Source: JAZOXB01 sp040096185
GTDB taxonomy: Bacteria; Bacillota; Clostridia; Oscillospirales; Oscillospiraceae
Direction of reading: 5' to 3'
Assembly (NCBI RefSeq): GCF_040096185.1
Contig: NZ_JBBMFF010000248.1
Span: 17,618-81,617 of the forward strand
DNA length: 64,000 nt
The notes under the pieces were generated by a model that had not been told where the DNA came from, searched no databases, and saw only the letters and a program-made list of their open reading frames with translations. Position numbers and translations under genes: made by a program. Shown piece after piece: positions 17,682 to 26,058 of the stretch. The number at the start of each line of letters is the position of its first letter. Positions within the stretch are counted from its first letter, which is position 1.

Positions 17682-18797
17682 CTATATTATAGGAAACTCC
17701 TCCAGCAGGCGGCAAGCTTGGCGGTACTGGCGGTTCGCCTTGTACCATGCCAGCACCCACTGCAGGTGGAACCGGGTGAAGCCCATGGGGTATGTCTCCT
17801 GCAGCTGCCGGAAGCAATCCAACAGCTGAGCGCCGTAGGCGCTGTCGTGAAGGTAATCCGCATGCTCCAGCCGATAGCGTACCAGCGCCAGCATCTGCCG
17901 CTCTGTCTCGCCGGCGGCCAGAGGCTCCGCCTGTTGGACGGCTGCCAATGCCTGCTCCCGGTGCCCTAACTGTTCATGGCAGATGGCGAGCTTGTGCAGG
18001 TCCAGAAAGCTGGGATGCGGGAGGCTGGAAAAGTAGGGCAGGGCTTTTTCCGGCTGGCCGAGCTGCAGCTGCGTGGCAGCGGTATTGTAGCGGAGGGATG
18101 CCAGACTGTCCGTGTCGCCAAGAGCCTCTGCCAGATGCTCCGCTACAGAAAAATGGGTCATCATTTCCTCCATGCGGCCCAGATCTGAGTAGCAGTTTCC
18201 TGTAAGAATACGGCAGGAAAGCATCATATGGGGATAACCTGCGTCTGCCGCCGAGCGGTAGGCGTCTCGCAGCACCTCGATGGCGGTTGTATACTCCCCC
18301 TTTGTGTAGAGGGCTTTCCCGTGGAGCGAGGACAGCAGCGGCAGCGGTTCCAGCCGCGCGGCCTCGTCCCACCGCCCCTGCAGAGCACGCTGCAGAGCCA
18401 GCTGCCGGGTGGAGAGAAACGGCTCCCATTCCTCCGACAGGGGCTGCATTGTATCTGTGTAAAAGGCAGCCAGCAACAGGATGTCCGCCGCCAGCGGACT
18501 GCAGGCAAGTCTCTCCTGCTGGGGCAGTACCAGCTGCTCATAGCAAAGGAAAAAGCCGGGACTGCCGGAAAGCAGGGCGTTCCAGCAGGGCTTCAGATCC
18601 TCCGGCTCCGGTATCCAGACAAGGCCCAGACGACGAAGCAGAAGCTCCGTCACCTCCGGAGAGGGCTCTGCCTTGCCCTGCTCGATCTTGGACAGGTAAG
18701 AGGGAGTACAGATGCCCAGGCACAGGCCGTCCTGACTCCAGTCCCGCCGGAGACGGGCCTGGCGAATCAGCAGCCCGGCGATCTTGGCGCCCCTCAT
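17682..18797 (-). CDS. XRE-family regulator with TPR-like C-terminal domain
   Basis: The 371-residue protein starts MRGAKIAGLLIRQARLRRDW, an N-terminal helix-turn-helix (about 5-58) with SYLSKIEQGKAEPS. The rest is all-helical with tetratricopeptide-like pairs (for example YTTAIEVLRDAYRSAADAG). The architecture matches peptide-sensing RRNPP-type regulators (PlcR/Rgg-like). Its ATG overlaps the TGA of a 34-codon ORF upstream, which argues for this start over the in-frame ATG at 18821. It probably controls the MFS gene downstream. The RRNPP assignment is by architecture only. Confidence 0.75.
   Translation of the reverse strand: MRGAKIAGLLIRQARLRRDWSQDGLCLGICTPSYLSKIEQGKAEPSPEVTELLLRRLGLVWIPEPEDLKPCWNALLSGSPGFFLCYEQLVLPQQERLACSPLAADILLLAAFYTDTMQPLSEEWEPFLSTRQLALQRALQGRWDEAARLEPLPLLSSLHGKALYTKGEYTTAIEVLRDAYRSAADAGYPHMMLSCRILTGNCYSDLGRMEEMMTHFSVAEHLAEALGDTDSLASLRYNTAATQLQLGQPEKALPYFSSLPHPSFLDLHKLAICHEQLGHREQALAAVQQAEPLAAGETERQMLALVRYRLEHADYLHDSAYGAQLLDCFRQLQETYPMGFTRFHLQWVLAWYKANRQYRQACRLLEEFPII
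17686..17715 (-). promoter_or_regulatory. Candidate MFS promoter inside the regulator's 3' end
   Basis: On the minus strand TTGCCG (17710-17715) and a perfect TATAAT (17686-17691) are spaced by 18 bases. Transcription would start just before the palindrome at 17629-17661. Confidence 0.55.
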
Positions 18798-18898
18798 CCG
18801 ATGAGACCCCGCAGAATGCATGCAGTCGAATGGAGGGCAAAGAGTCTGTGGCCGATGTTGGCAGCAGGCCCCGCCTGCTGGATTGTTTCTTTGTTCAT
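18794..18898 (-). CDS. 34-codon small ORF coupled to the XRE-TPR regulator
   Basis: The ATG at 18898 is preceded by a strong GGAGGAAGC ribosome site, and the stop TGA overlaps the regulator start as ATGA. The peptide begins MNKETIQQAG and has a mildly hydrophobic C-terminal half with no clear secretion signal. The same frame extends upstream to an ATG at 18967, making 57 codons. The added residues (LSGVPVETIRNLIFGGSK) look like helices 2-3 of an XRE DNA-binding domain, so this may be the remains of a shortened XRE gene. Either a signal or leader peptide or a remnant is possible. Confidence 0.45.
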   Translation of the reverse strand: MNKETIQQAGPAANIGHRLFALHSTACILRGLIG

Positions 18899-18990
18899 TT
18901 TGCTTCCTCCGAAAATCAAATTGCGGATCGTCTCGACCGGAACACCGCTTAGCCCCTCCCGCGTCATACTTCTGGGCTTCTGCACGCGTA

Positions 18991-19018
18991 GCCCCGTACT
19001 CCGGAAGGAATACGGGGC
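18991..19018 (-). terminator. Stem-loop after glnA
   Basis: GCCCCGTACTCC (18991-19002) pairs with GGAATACGGGGC (19007-19018) with one G-U-type mismatch and a 4-base loop, starting 13 bases after the glnA stop. No U-run follows, so termination strength is uncertain. Confidence 0.5.
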
Positions 19019-19031
19019 CAATACGGTCCGC

Positions 19032-20459
19032 TCAGAGATCGAAATAGCGGTCGAACTCCGCTGGGTGCGGGATGCGGCTGATCTCCTGCGCGTCGGCGCG
19101 GAGCGTTTTGACGAGCGTCTCGAGCAGCGGCATCGGGAACACGCCGCCGCGCGTGAGATAGTCGTGATCCGCTTCCAGCGCGTCGAGCGCTTCGTCGAGG
19201 CTGGCGGGCAGGTGGCCGAGGCGCTTGCGCTCGTCTGCCGGGAGGTCGAAGAGATTGAAGTCAAACGGCCCCCAGCCACGTCCTGCCGGATCGATCTCGT
19301 GCTCAATACCGTCGAGGCCTGCCATCAGAATGGCAGCGTAGGCAAAGTACGGGTTGCACATCGCGTCCGGGTTGCGGAGCTCGAAGCGCTTCTTGTCCGG
19401 CGATTTAACATAGGCCGGGATGCGCACGACGGCGCTGCGGTTCGCCATGGCATAGCCGATGGTGACAGGGGCCTCGAAGCCGGGGATGAGGCGCTTGTAG
19501 GAATTCGTGCTGGGGTTCGTGATGGCGCAGAGGCTGCGGGCGTGCGTCAGCAGGCCGCCGATGAAGTGCATGGCCGTGCGGCTGAGCTGGCCATAGCCGT
19601 TCGGATCGTAGAACACGGGCTGACCGTTCTTGCGCAGGAGCATGTGTACGTGCATGCCGTTGCCGGCCTCGCCGTAGATGGGCTTCGGCATCAGTGTGGC
19701 CGTCATGCCGTTCGCGGCGGCCGTATTGCGGATGACGTATTTCGCGGCCATCGTGGCGTCTGCCAGACGGGTCATCTCGCCCAGCTCGACCTCGATCTCC
19801 AGCTGGCCGGAGCCGCCGACCTCGTGGTGGTGATACTTGACGTCCACGCCCCACTTGGCAAGCTCCAGACAGATCTGGTTGCGCAGGTCAAACGTGCGGT
19901 CGCCGGGCAGATCGGCGTGGTAGCCATCATGCGGGCCGGTGTGAAAGCCGTTGTTCGGGAATTCCCCGGCGGACCAGACGGACTCGCTGCACTGCAGGCG
20001 GTAGCCGACGGCATCCGGGCGCAGGGTGCGCGTCATGCCGTCAAAGACATGGAATTCATACTCTGGTCCGATGATCATCTCGTCCGCGACGCCGAGAGCC
20101 TGCATGTGGGCGATGGCGCTCTTGGCGACATTGCGCGGATACTGGTCGAACGGGCGGTTTGCCGGATGGTCGATGACCATGACATCGCCGATCATCGTGA
20201 GCGTCGGCGCCTTGACGAACGGGTCGACGACCGCCGTCGTGATGTCCGGCAGGAAGACCATGTCACTGCGCTCAACCTGGGCATAGCCGTAGTTCGAGCC
20301 GTCGAAGCCGATGCCGTGCGTCATGATGTCCTCGTTGAAGCGGGCTGCGGGGATGGACAGGTGCTTCCACCTGCCGCGAAGGTCGATCATCTTGAAATCG
20401 AGAAATGCGATGCCGTTCTGGCGGATAAAATCCTGGATCTGCTGTACATTCTGAAACAT
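19032..20459 (-). CDS. glnA: Glutamine synthetase, type I
   Basis: It makes glutamine from glutamate, ammonia and ATP. The 475-residue protein has the beta-grasp domain (FDGSNYGYAQVERSD), the metal-site segment GPEYEFHVF, the ATP-binding stretch MPKPIYGEAGNGMHVHM and the glutamate flap NPSTNSYKRLIPGFEAP. The region matching the adenylylation loop of GSI-beta enzymes reads NLFDLP, with Phe where Escherichia coli has the modified Tyr. Regulation by adenylylation is therefore unlikely. AGGAGG precedes the ATG, and the gene has its own promoter at 20561-20589. Confidence 0.95.
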   Translation of the reverse strand: MFQNVQQIQDFIRQNGIAFLDFKMIDLRGRWKHLSIPAARFNEDIMTHGIGFDGSNYGYAQVERSDMVFLPDITTAVVDPFVKAPTLTMIGDVMVIDHPANRPFDQYPRNVAKSAIAHMQALGVADEMIIGPEYEFHVFDGMTRTLRPDAVGYRLQCSESVWSAGEFPNNGFHTGPHDGYHADLPGDRTFDLRNQICLELAKWGVDVKYHHHEVGGSGQLEIEVELGEMTRLADATMAAKYVIRNTAAANGMTATLMPKPIYGEAGNGMHVHMLLRKNGQPVFYDPNGYGQLSRTAMHFIGGLLTHARSLCAITNPSTNSYKRLIPGFEAPVTIGYAMANRSAVVRIPAYVKSPDKKRFELRNPDAMCNPYFAYAAILMAGLDGIEHEIDPAGRGWGPFDFNLFDLPADERKRLGHLPASLDEALDALEADHDYLTRGGVFPMPLLETLVKTLRADAQEISRIPHPAEFDRYFDL

Positions 20460-20560
20460 GAAGGTTCCTCCTGCTCACATAGTTTCCGCGGGGATGTTCC
20501 GAACTCGGAAAGACTGCGATTGGTAAAAATGACGGAGATTCTGGATTTGCGCTCGCTTGC

Positions 20561-20589
20561 ATTATAGTAAATTCACGAAAGAAAAGCAA
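20561..20589 (-). promoter_or_regulatory. glnA promoter
   Basis: On the minus strand TTGCTT (20584-20589), 17 bases and TATAAT (20561-20566). The leader to the glnA ATG is about 95 bases and contains no further clear signal. Confidence 0.75.
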
Positions 20590-20678
20590 GCCCATTCCGG
20601 GCTCTGCAGAAAATTTTGTATATCGCTATGAATATACACGGACGAATGTCCGCGGGCGGTGTAATTTCCGGAAAAACC

Positions 20679-20707
20679 TTGACACCGCAGGCCCTTGATG
20701 GTAATAT
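20679..20707 (+). promoter_or_regulatory. Promoter of the cysE-cysS T-box transcript
   Basis: A perfect TTGACA (20679-20684) is followed after 17 bases by TAATAT (20702-20707). A perfect TATAAT three bases later would need a 20-base spacer, so the TAATAT register is preferred. Confidence 0.7.
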
Positions 20708-20710
20708 AAT

Positions 20711-20930
20711 AGCAATGAAATAGGCGTTATGACCGGGAAGAGTAGCCGGGCCGTCTGCCGCAGAGAGCGTCCGCCATTGGCTGAGAGCGGGCGCGGCGGA
20801 CTCCGTGTGAAGCGTGCGCCCGCGAGCGCCGGGGAGACCCCGTTGGCCGCGTCAAGGCCGGAGCAAGAAATCAGAGTGGAACCGCGAGCACTGCCCGCCT
20901 CTGGAGCGATCCGAGGCTGGCAGTTTTTTG
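20711..20930 (+). promoter_or_regulatory. Cysteine T-box riboswitch with terminator
   Basis: T-box leaders read the charging state of a tRNA and end transcription when it is charged. The invariant T-box is AGAGTGGAACCGCG (20873-20886). Stem I parts are visible: GGGAAGAGTA near 20733, GAGAG near 20764, and TGTGAAG before the specifier loop. The likely specifier codon is TGC (20815-20817), cysteine, which fits the downstream genes. The terminator is CTGCC-c-GCCTC (20891-20901) pairing with GAGGC-t-GGCAG (20913-20923) followed by six T. The specifier choice is by position in the loop and by context. Confidence 0.9.
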
Positions 20931-20945
20931 TTTGGAGGCGAAAGA

Positions 20946-21572
20946 ATGCGGTTAAAAGAAACCATAGAGGCATACCGCCGCAATGATCCCGCAGCGCGCA
21001 GCGGCTGGGAGGTCTTCTGGTTATATAACGGCCTGCACGCCACGATGTATTACCGCGTGGCGCACTGGCTCTATGAACACCGGCTGCGATTCCTTGGCCG
21101 TTGGGTCTCGCAGTTTGCGCGGCGGCGGACGGGCATTGAGATCCACCCGGCCGCCAAGATCGGCAGACGGCTCGTCATCGACCACGGCACCGGCATCGTC
21201 ATCGGCGCGACAACGGAGATCGGCGACGACTGCCTGCTCTATCAGAACGTTACGCTCGGCGGCACGGGCATGACGAACGGCAAGCGCCACCCGACGCTCG
21301 GCAACAACGTCATGGTCGGCAGCGGCGCGAAGGTGCTCGGTCCGTTCAAGGTCGGCGACAACGCCCGCATTGCAGCAAATTCCGTTGTGCTGCACGAGGT
21401 GCCGCCGGATTCCACCGTCGTCGGCGTGCCCGGCCGCGTCGTCCGGCGCAACGGCGAAAAGCTCGACCATATCCACACGCCGGACCCTGTCCGGCTGGAG
21501 CTGGACGCCCTGTATGCACGTATCGAAAAATTAGAGGAAAAATTGAAGGAGGATCAAGATGTATCTCTATAA
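20946..21572 (+). CDS. cysE: Serine O-acetyltransferase
   Basis: CysE acetylates serine with acetyl-CoA as the first step of cysteine synthesis. The 208-residue product has an N-terminal helical part and a left-handed beta-helix of hexapeptide repeats (about 65-170), including IHPAAKIGRRLVIDHGTGIV, the acetyltransferase signature IGDDCLLYQNVTLGGTG and VGVPGRVV. The start at 20946 has TTGGAGGCG upstream and is the first ATG after the T-box terminator. It overlaps cysS by 14 bases. The C-terminal KLEEKLKEDQ stretch is likely a short coiled coil. Confidence 0.95.
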   Translation: MRLKETIEAYRRNDPAARSGWEVFWLYNGLHATMYYRVAHWLYEHRLRFLGRWVSQFARRRTGIEIHPAAKIGRRLVIDHGTGIVIGATTEIGDDCLLYQNVTLGGTGMTNGKRHPTLGNNVMVGSGAKVLGPFKVGDNARIAANSVVLHEVPPDSTVVGVPGRVVRRNGEKLDHIHTPDPVRLELDALYARIEKLEEKLKEDQDVSL

Positions 21573-22968
21573 TTCCCTGAGCCATAAGAAGGAGCTCTTT
21601 ACCCCCATCGATCCGAAGCTCGTCAAAATGTATACCTGCGGCCCGACGGTCTATCACTTTGCCCACATCGGCAACCTGCGCAGCTATATTATGGAGGACG
21701 TGCTCGAGAAGAGTCTGCGCTACATGGGCTATCCCGTCAAGCGCGTTATGAACATCACGGACGTCGGCCATCTGGCCTCGGACGCCGATACCGGCGAGGA
21801 CAAGATGCTCAAGGGCGCGCGCCGCGAGCACAAGACCGTCATGGAGATCGCAAAGTTCTATACTGATGCGTTCTTCGCTGACTGCGCCAAGCTGAACATC
21901 AAGCGGCCGGACGTCGTGGAGCCCGCCACGCACTGCATCCCGGAATACATTCATATGATCCAGACGCTGCTGGACAAGGGCTATGCCTATCTTGCAGGAG
22001 GCAATGTCTATTTTGACACGTCCAAGCTGGAAAAGTATTATGTTTTCAACGACCATAAGGAAGAGGACCTTGCCGTCGGCGTGCGCGAGGGCGTCGAGGA
22101 GGATTCCAACAAGCGCAATCAGAATGACTTCGTTCTCTGGTTCACGAAGTCCAAGTTCGAGGATCAGGCCCTGAAGTGGGACTCCCCGTGGGGTGTCGGC
22201 TATCCCGGCTGGCATATCGAGTGCTCCTGCATCAGCATCAAGCACCTCGGTGAATATCTGGATATCCACTGCGGCGGCATCGACAATGCCTTCCCGCATC
22301 ACACGAACGAGATCGCCCAGTCCGAGGCCTACCTCGGCCACAAGTGGTGCAATTACTGGTTCCATGTCCATCACCTGAACACGGAGTCCGGCAAGATGTC
22401 CAAGTCGAAGGGCGAGTTCCTCACGGTGTCCCTGCTGGAGGAGAAGGGCTACGATCCCATTGTCTACCGCCTGTTCTGCCTGCAGAGCCATTATCGCCGC
22501 AACCTCGTGTTCTCTTGGGAGAACCTCGACAACGCGGCACAGACCTACGAAAAGCTCATCGCCCGCATCGCGGCCCTGCGCCCGGAGGACGGCGCGGTCG
22601 ACGCGGAGGCCTTCGAGGCGCTGAAGGAGCGCTTCCTCGGTGCGCTGAACGCCGACCTCAACACGTCGCTCGCCGTGACGGCCGTCTATGATGTGCTGAA
22701 GGCAAAGACGAATGATGCCACGAAGCTCGCAGCCCTTGCCAGCTTTGACGAGGTGCTCGGCCTGAACCTGCTCTCCGCGGCAGAGAAGGCACGCAGCGCC
22801 CGGCCGGAGGAGGAGCACGACCCGGAGATCGACGCGCTCGTCGCCGCCCGTACCGAAGCAAAGCGCGCGAAGAACTGGCCGGAGGCCGACCGCATCCGCG
22901 ATGAGCTGAAGGCGCGCGGCATCGAGGTCATCGATACGCCGCAGGGCGCAAAGTGGAAGCGCATCTGA
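21559..22968 (+). CDS. cysS: Cysteinyl-tRNA synthetase
   Basis: A class I aminoacyl-tRNA synthetase of 469 residues that charges tRNA-Cys. It has TCGPTVYHFAHIGNLR (zinc Cys and the HIGH-equivalent motif, about 27-42), the zinc-site segments ECSCIS and GGIDNAFPHHTNE (about 245), KMSKSKG (about 280-286) and a C-terminal DALR-like helical domain. Being translated from the same T-box transcript as cysE ties cysteine supply and tRNA charging to one sensor. Confidence 0.97.
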   Translation: MYLYNSLSHKKELFTPIDPKLVKMYTCGPTVYHFAHIGNLRSYIMEDVLEKSLRYMGYPVKRVMNITDVGHLASDADTGEDKMLKGARREHKTVMEIAKFYTDAFFADCAKLNIKRPDVVEPATHCIPEYIHMIQTLLDKGYAYLAGGNVYFDTSKLEKYYVFNDHKEEDLAVGVREGVEEDSNKRNQNDFVLWFTKSKFEDQALKWDSPWGVGYPGWHIECSCISIKHLGEYLDIHCGGIDNAFPHHTNEIAQSEAYLGHKWCNYWFHVHHLNTESGKMSKSKGEFLTVSLLEEKGYDPIVYRLFCLQSHYRRNLVFSWENLDNAAQTYEKLIARIAALRPEDGAVDAEAFEALKERFLGALNADLNTSLAVTAVYDVLKAKTNDATKLAALASFDEVLGLNLLSAAEKARSARPEEEHDPEIDALVAARTEAKRAKNWPEADRIRDELKARGIEVIDTPQGAKWKRI

Positions 22969-22984
22969 TCGAAGGAGATACCAT

Positions 22985-25603
22985 ATGAAGCTGATGATCC
23001 TGGACGGGAACAGCGTCATCAACCGCGCGTTTTACGGCGTGCGGCCGCTGACAACCCGTGACGGACTTTATACCAATGCGATCTACGGCTTTCTGAATAT
23101 TCTGGAAAAGGAGCGCAGCGAGGAGCAGCCGGACGCGCTGTGCGTGGCCTTTGACCTGCACGCGCCGACGTTCCGCCATCTGCGTTATGACGGCTACAAG
23201 GCTACGCGCCACCCCATGCCGGAGGAGCTTGCCATGCAGATGCCGGTCATGAAGCAGGTGCTCGCCGCGATGAGCATCCCGGTCTATGCCTGCGAGGGCT
23301 GGGAGGCGGACGATGTGCTCGGCACGGTCGGCCGTCTGTGCGAGGAGGCCGGGTGGGACTGCGTTATCCTGACGGGAGACCGCGACAGCCTGCAGCTCGT
23401 CGACGAGCACGTCTCCGTGCGCCTGGTGCACACGCAGGGCGGGCAGACGCGGACGGAGCGCTATACGCCGGACGTCTTCCGCGCGGAATACGGGCTGGAG
23501 CCGAAGCGCCTCATCGATCTGAAGGCTCTTATGGGCGACAGCTCGGACAATATCCCGGGTGTAGCGGGCGTCGGGCCGAAGACGGCAAACGACCTGCTGA
23601 AGCGCTTCGGTACGCTCGACGGCGTCTATGCCAACCTTTCCCGGGAAAACATGAAGGGAAAGCTGTTTGATAAGCTCGAAAACGGCCGCGAGTCGGCCTA
23701 CCTTTCCTATGAGCTGGCGACGATCCGCTGCGATGCGCCCATCGACTTCACGCCGGAGAACAATCTCATCCGGCCGCCGAAGCGCCGGGCGCTGTATGAC
23801 CTGTTCACCACGCTGGAATTCCAGCGCCTCATCGACCGCCACGGCCTGCGCAGCGCTGCGTTGGAGCAGGACGAGCCGGAGGGTGCGGAGCAGGCACAGC
23901 CCGTGACAGGCTCCTGCACGCTTCTGGACGTGCAGACCCCGGAGCAGGCGCAGCCGCTGTTATCAGGCGTGACGCTCAGCATTGCTGCCGCGGACGATCT
24001 CTCTATGCTCGTGGCCGCGCCGCACATGGACGGCCCGGACCAGACGGCCTATGTGCTGCGCCGCGAAACGCTCGGAACGGACTATGTGCCGCTGCTGCAG
24101 CGCCTGTTTGCGGCGGACGTGCCGAAGACCGTGCACGACAGCAAGCCGCTGCTGCGTGCGCTGCTGGCTCTCGGCGTGGAGCCTGCGGGGATCGTGTTCG
24201 ACACGGCCGTGGCGGCCTATCTGCTCGATGCGACGCGCGGGGCCTACGCCCTGCCGCAGCTGGCGCAGGACTATCTGCACATCCCGCCTGCGGACGAGGC
24301 CTCGCTCCCGCAGGAAAGCGTCCTTGCCATCCGGACGGCCTGCATCGACGGCCTGACGGAGGAGCTCGGCAAGCGCCTGCGCGAGCAGGGCATGCAGCCG
24401 CTGTTCGAGAACATCGAGCTGCCGCTGTGCCCGGTGCTGGCGCAGATGGAGCACGACGGCATCCTCGTCGACGCGCAGGCCCTGCATGACTTCGGCGAGA
24501 TGCTCTCCGAGCGCATCGATGCCTGCGAGAGCCTGATCTTCGGCTATGCCGGAGAGACGTTTAACCTCAATTCCACGCGCCAGCTCGGCGTATTCCTGTT
24601 TGAAACGCTCGGCCTGCCGCCCGTCAAGAAGACAAAGAGCGGCTATTCCACAAATGCCGAGGTGCTGGAAAAGCTCCGCGACCGGCATCCTGCCGTGCAG
24701 GCCATCATGGACTACCGCATGCTCACAAAGCTGAAGTCAACCTATGCCGACGGCCTGCAGAAGGTCATCGGGCCGGACGGCCGCATCCGCACGACGTTTC
24801 AGAACACGGTCACGGCGACGGGCCGCCTGTCCTCCACGGACCCGAACCTGCAGAACATCCCCGTGCGCACAGAGCTCGGCAGCGAAATTCGCCGCATGTT
24901 CGTCCCGCGCCCCGGCTGGGTGTTGGTCGACGCGGACTACAGCCAGATCGAGCTGCGCGTGCTGGCGCATATCGCGGACGATACGCGCATGCAGGAGGCG
25001 TTCCGCTCCGGTGAGGACTTCCATGCCGTGACGGCCTCGCAGGTGTTCGGCGTGCCGCTGGAATCCGTCACGCCGCTCATGCGCCGCCATGCCAAGGCCG
25101 TGAACTTCGGCATCGTCTACGGCATCTCGGAGTTCTCCCTGGCGCAGGACATCGGCGTGTCCCGTGCGGAGGCCAAGGCCTATATCGACAGCTATCTCGA
25201 AAAATACAGCGGCGTGCGCGCCTATATGCACGATATCAAGGAGACGGCGCGCGAAAAGGGCTATGTGGAGACGATCTTCGGCCGCCGCCGCGCCATTCCG
25301 GAGATCAAAAGCTCGAATTTCAACGTCCGCTCCGGTGCGGAGCGCATCGCGCTCAACACGCCCGTGCAGGGCAGCGCGGCGGACATCATCAAGCTGGCCA
25401 TGGTGCGCGTGTTCCATGCGCTCGAGGGGCTGCAGGCCAGGCTGCTGCTGCAGGTGCATGATGAGCTGATCGTCGAGTGCCCGCAGGAAGAGGCGCAGCA
25501 GGTCATGCAGATCGTCACGAATGAGATGGAGCACGCCGCTGCGCTGCGGGTCCCGCTCGTGGCCGAGGCCAAGCAGGGAGAAAGCTGGTACGCCGCCAAA
25601 TGA
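22985..25603 (+). CDS. polA: DNA polymerase I
   Basis: At 872 residues it has the 5'-3' exonuclease domain (1 to about 290, starting MKLMILDGNSVINRAFYGV and including GDSSDNIPGV), a 3'-5' exonuclease-like domain (about 310-480) and the family A polymerase domain. Polymerase motifs are DADYSQIELRVLAHI (A), RRHAKAVNFGIVYG (B) and LQVHDELIVE (C). The proofreading domain lacks the usual DxE motif, so proofreading is probably absent, as in Bacillus and Thermus enzymes. It is 16 bases after cysS and overlaps rimI in ATGA. Confidence 0.97.
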   Translation: MKLMILDGNSVINRAFYGVRPLTTRDGLYTNAIYGFLNILEKERSEEQPDALCVAFDLHAPTFRHLRYDGYKATRHPMPEELAMQMPVMKQVLAAMSIPVYACEGWEADDVLGTVGRLCEEAGWDCVILTGDRDSLQLVDEHVSVRLVHTQGGQTRTERYTPDVFRAEYGLEPKRLIDLKALMGDSSDNIPGVAGVGPKTANDLLKRFGTLDGVYANLSRENMKGKLFDKLENGRESAYLSYELATIRCDAPIDFTPENNLIRPPKRRALYDLFTTLEFQRLIDRHGLRSAALEQDEPEGAEQAQPVTGSCTLLDVQTPEQAQPLLSGVTLSIAAADDLSMLVAAPHMDGPDQTAYVLRRETLGTDYVPLLQRLFAADVPKTVHDSKPLLRALLALGVEPAGIVFDTAVAAYLLDATRGAYALPQLAQDYLHIPPADEASLPQESVLAIRTACIDGLTEELGKRLREQGMQPLFENIELPLCPVLAQMEHDGILVDAQALHDFGEMLSERIDACESLIFGYAGETFNLNSTRQLGVFLFETLGLPPVKKTKSGYSTNAEVLEKLRDRHPAVQAIMDYRMLTKLKSTYADGLQKVIGPDGRIRTTFQNTVTATGRLSSTDPNLQNIPVRTELGSEIRRMFVPRPGWVLVDADYSQIELRVLAHIADDTRMQEAFRSGEDFHAVTASQVFGVPLESVTPLMRRHAKAVNFGIVYGISEFSLAQDIGVSRAEAKAYIDSYLEKYSGVRAYMHDIKETAREKGYVETIFGRRRAIPEIKSSNFNVRSGAERIALNTPVQGSAADIIKLAMVRVFHALEGLQARLLLQVHDELIVECPQEEAQQVMQIVTNEMEHAAALRVPLVAEAKQGESWYAAK

Positions 25604-26058
25604 TCGAAATTCAGGAAATGACCGCCGCCGACGTGGCGGACATCGCCGCGCTGGAGCGTCTGTGCTTCTCCGCGCCTTGGAGCGAAAACTCCATTGCGGA
25701 GGAGTTGGAAACCGGCTTCAGCCTCTGGCTCGTCGCGCGGCTGGACGGCGCATTTGCGGGCTATGTCGGCGCGCAGCTCGTGCCGCCGGAGGCCGATATG
25801 ATGAATCTGGCCGTCGTGCCGGAGCTGCGCCGCCGCGGTACGGCACAGGCGCTTCTGCAGGCGCTGCAGGAAAGGCTGGCTGCGCGCGGCATCGGCTCTC
25901 TGACGCTGGAGGTCCGTGCCTCCAATCTCCCGGCCCAGCGGCTCTATACCGCAGCGGGCTTTGCCTGCATCGGGCGCAGGCCCAATTACTATCTCGCGCC
26001 CCGAGAGGACGCGCTGATCCTCAGAAAGGAGCTCGATCATGCGGATCCTTGCCATTGA
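25600..26058 (+). CDS. rimI: Ribosomal protein alanine N-acetyltransferase-like GNAT protein
   Basis: The 152-residue GNAT acetyltransferase has the acetyl-CoA binding motif VVPELRRRGTAQALLQAL (about 72-89) and the C-terminal LYTAAGFACIGRRPNYY. The N-terminal LERLCFSAPWSENSI is typical of RimI, which acetylates the N-terminus of ribosomal protein S18 and often sits beside tsaD, as here. The start overlaps the polA stop and the end overlaps tsaD by 20 bases. Confidence 0.9.
   Translation: MIEIQEMTAADVADIAALERLCFSAPWSENSIAEELETGFSLWLVARLDGAFAGYVGAQLVPPEADMMNLAVVPELRRRGTAQALLQALQERLAARGIGSLTLEVRASNLPAQRLYTAAGFACIGRRPNYYLAPREDALILRKELDHADPCH

Noticed and set aside
20679..20710. TTGACA paired with the perfect TATAAT at 20705-20710
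   Set aside because: The spacer would be 20 bases; the TAATAT register at 17 bases is more plausible.
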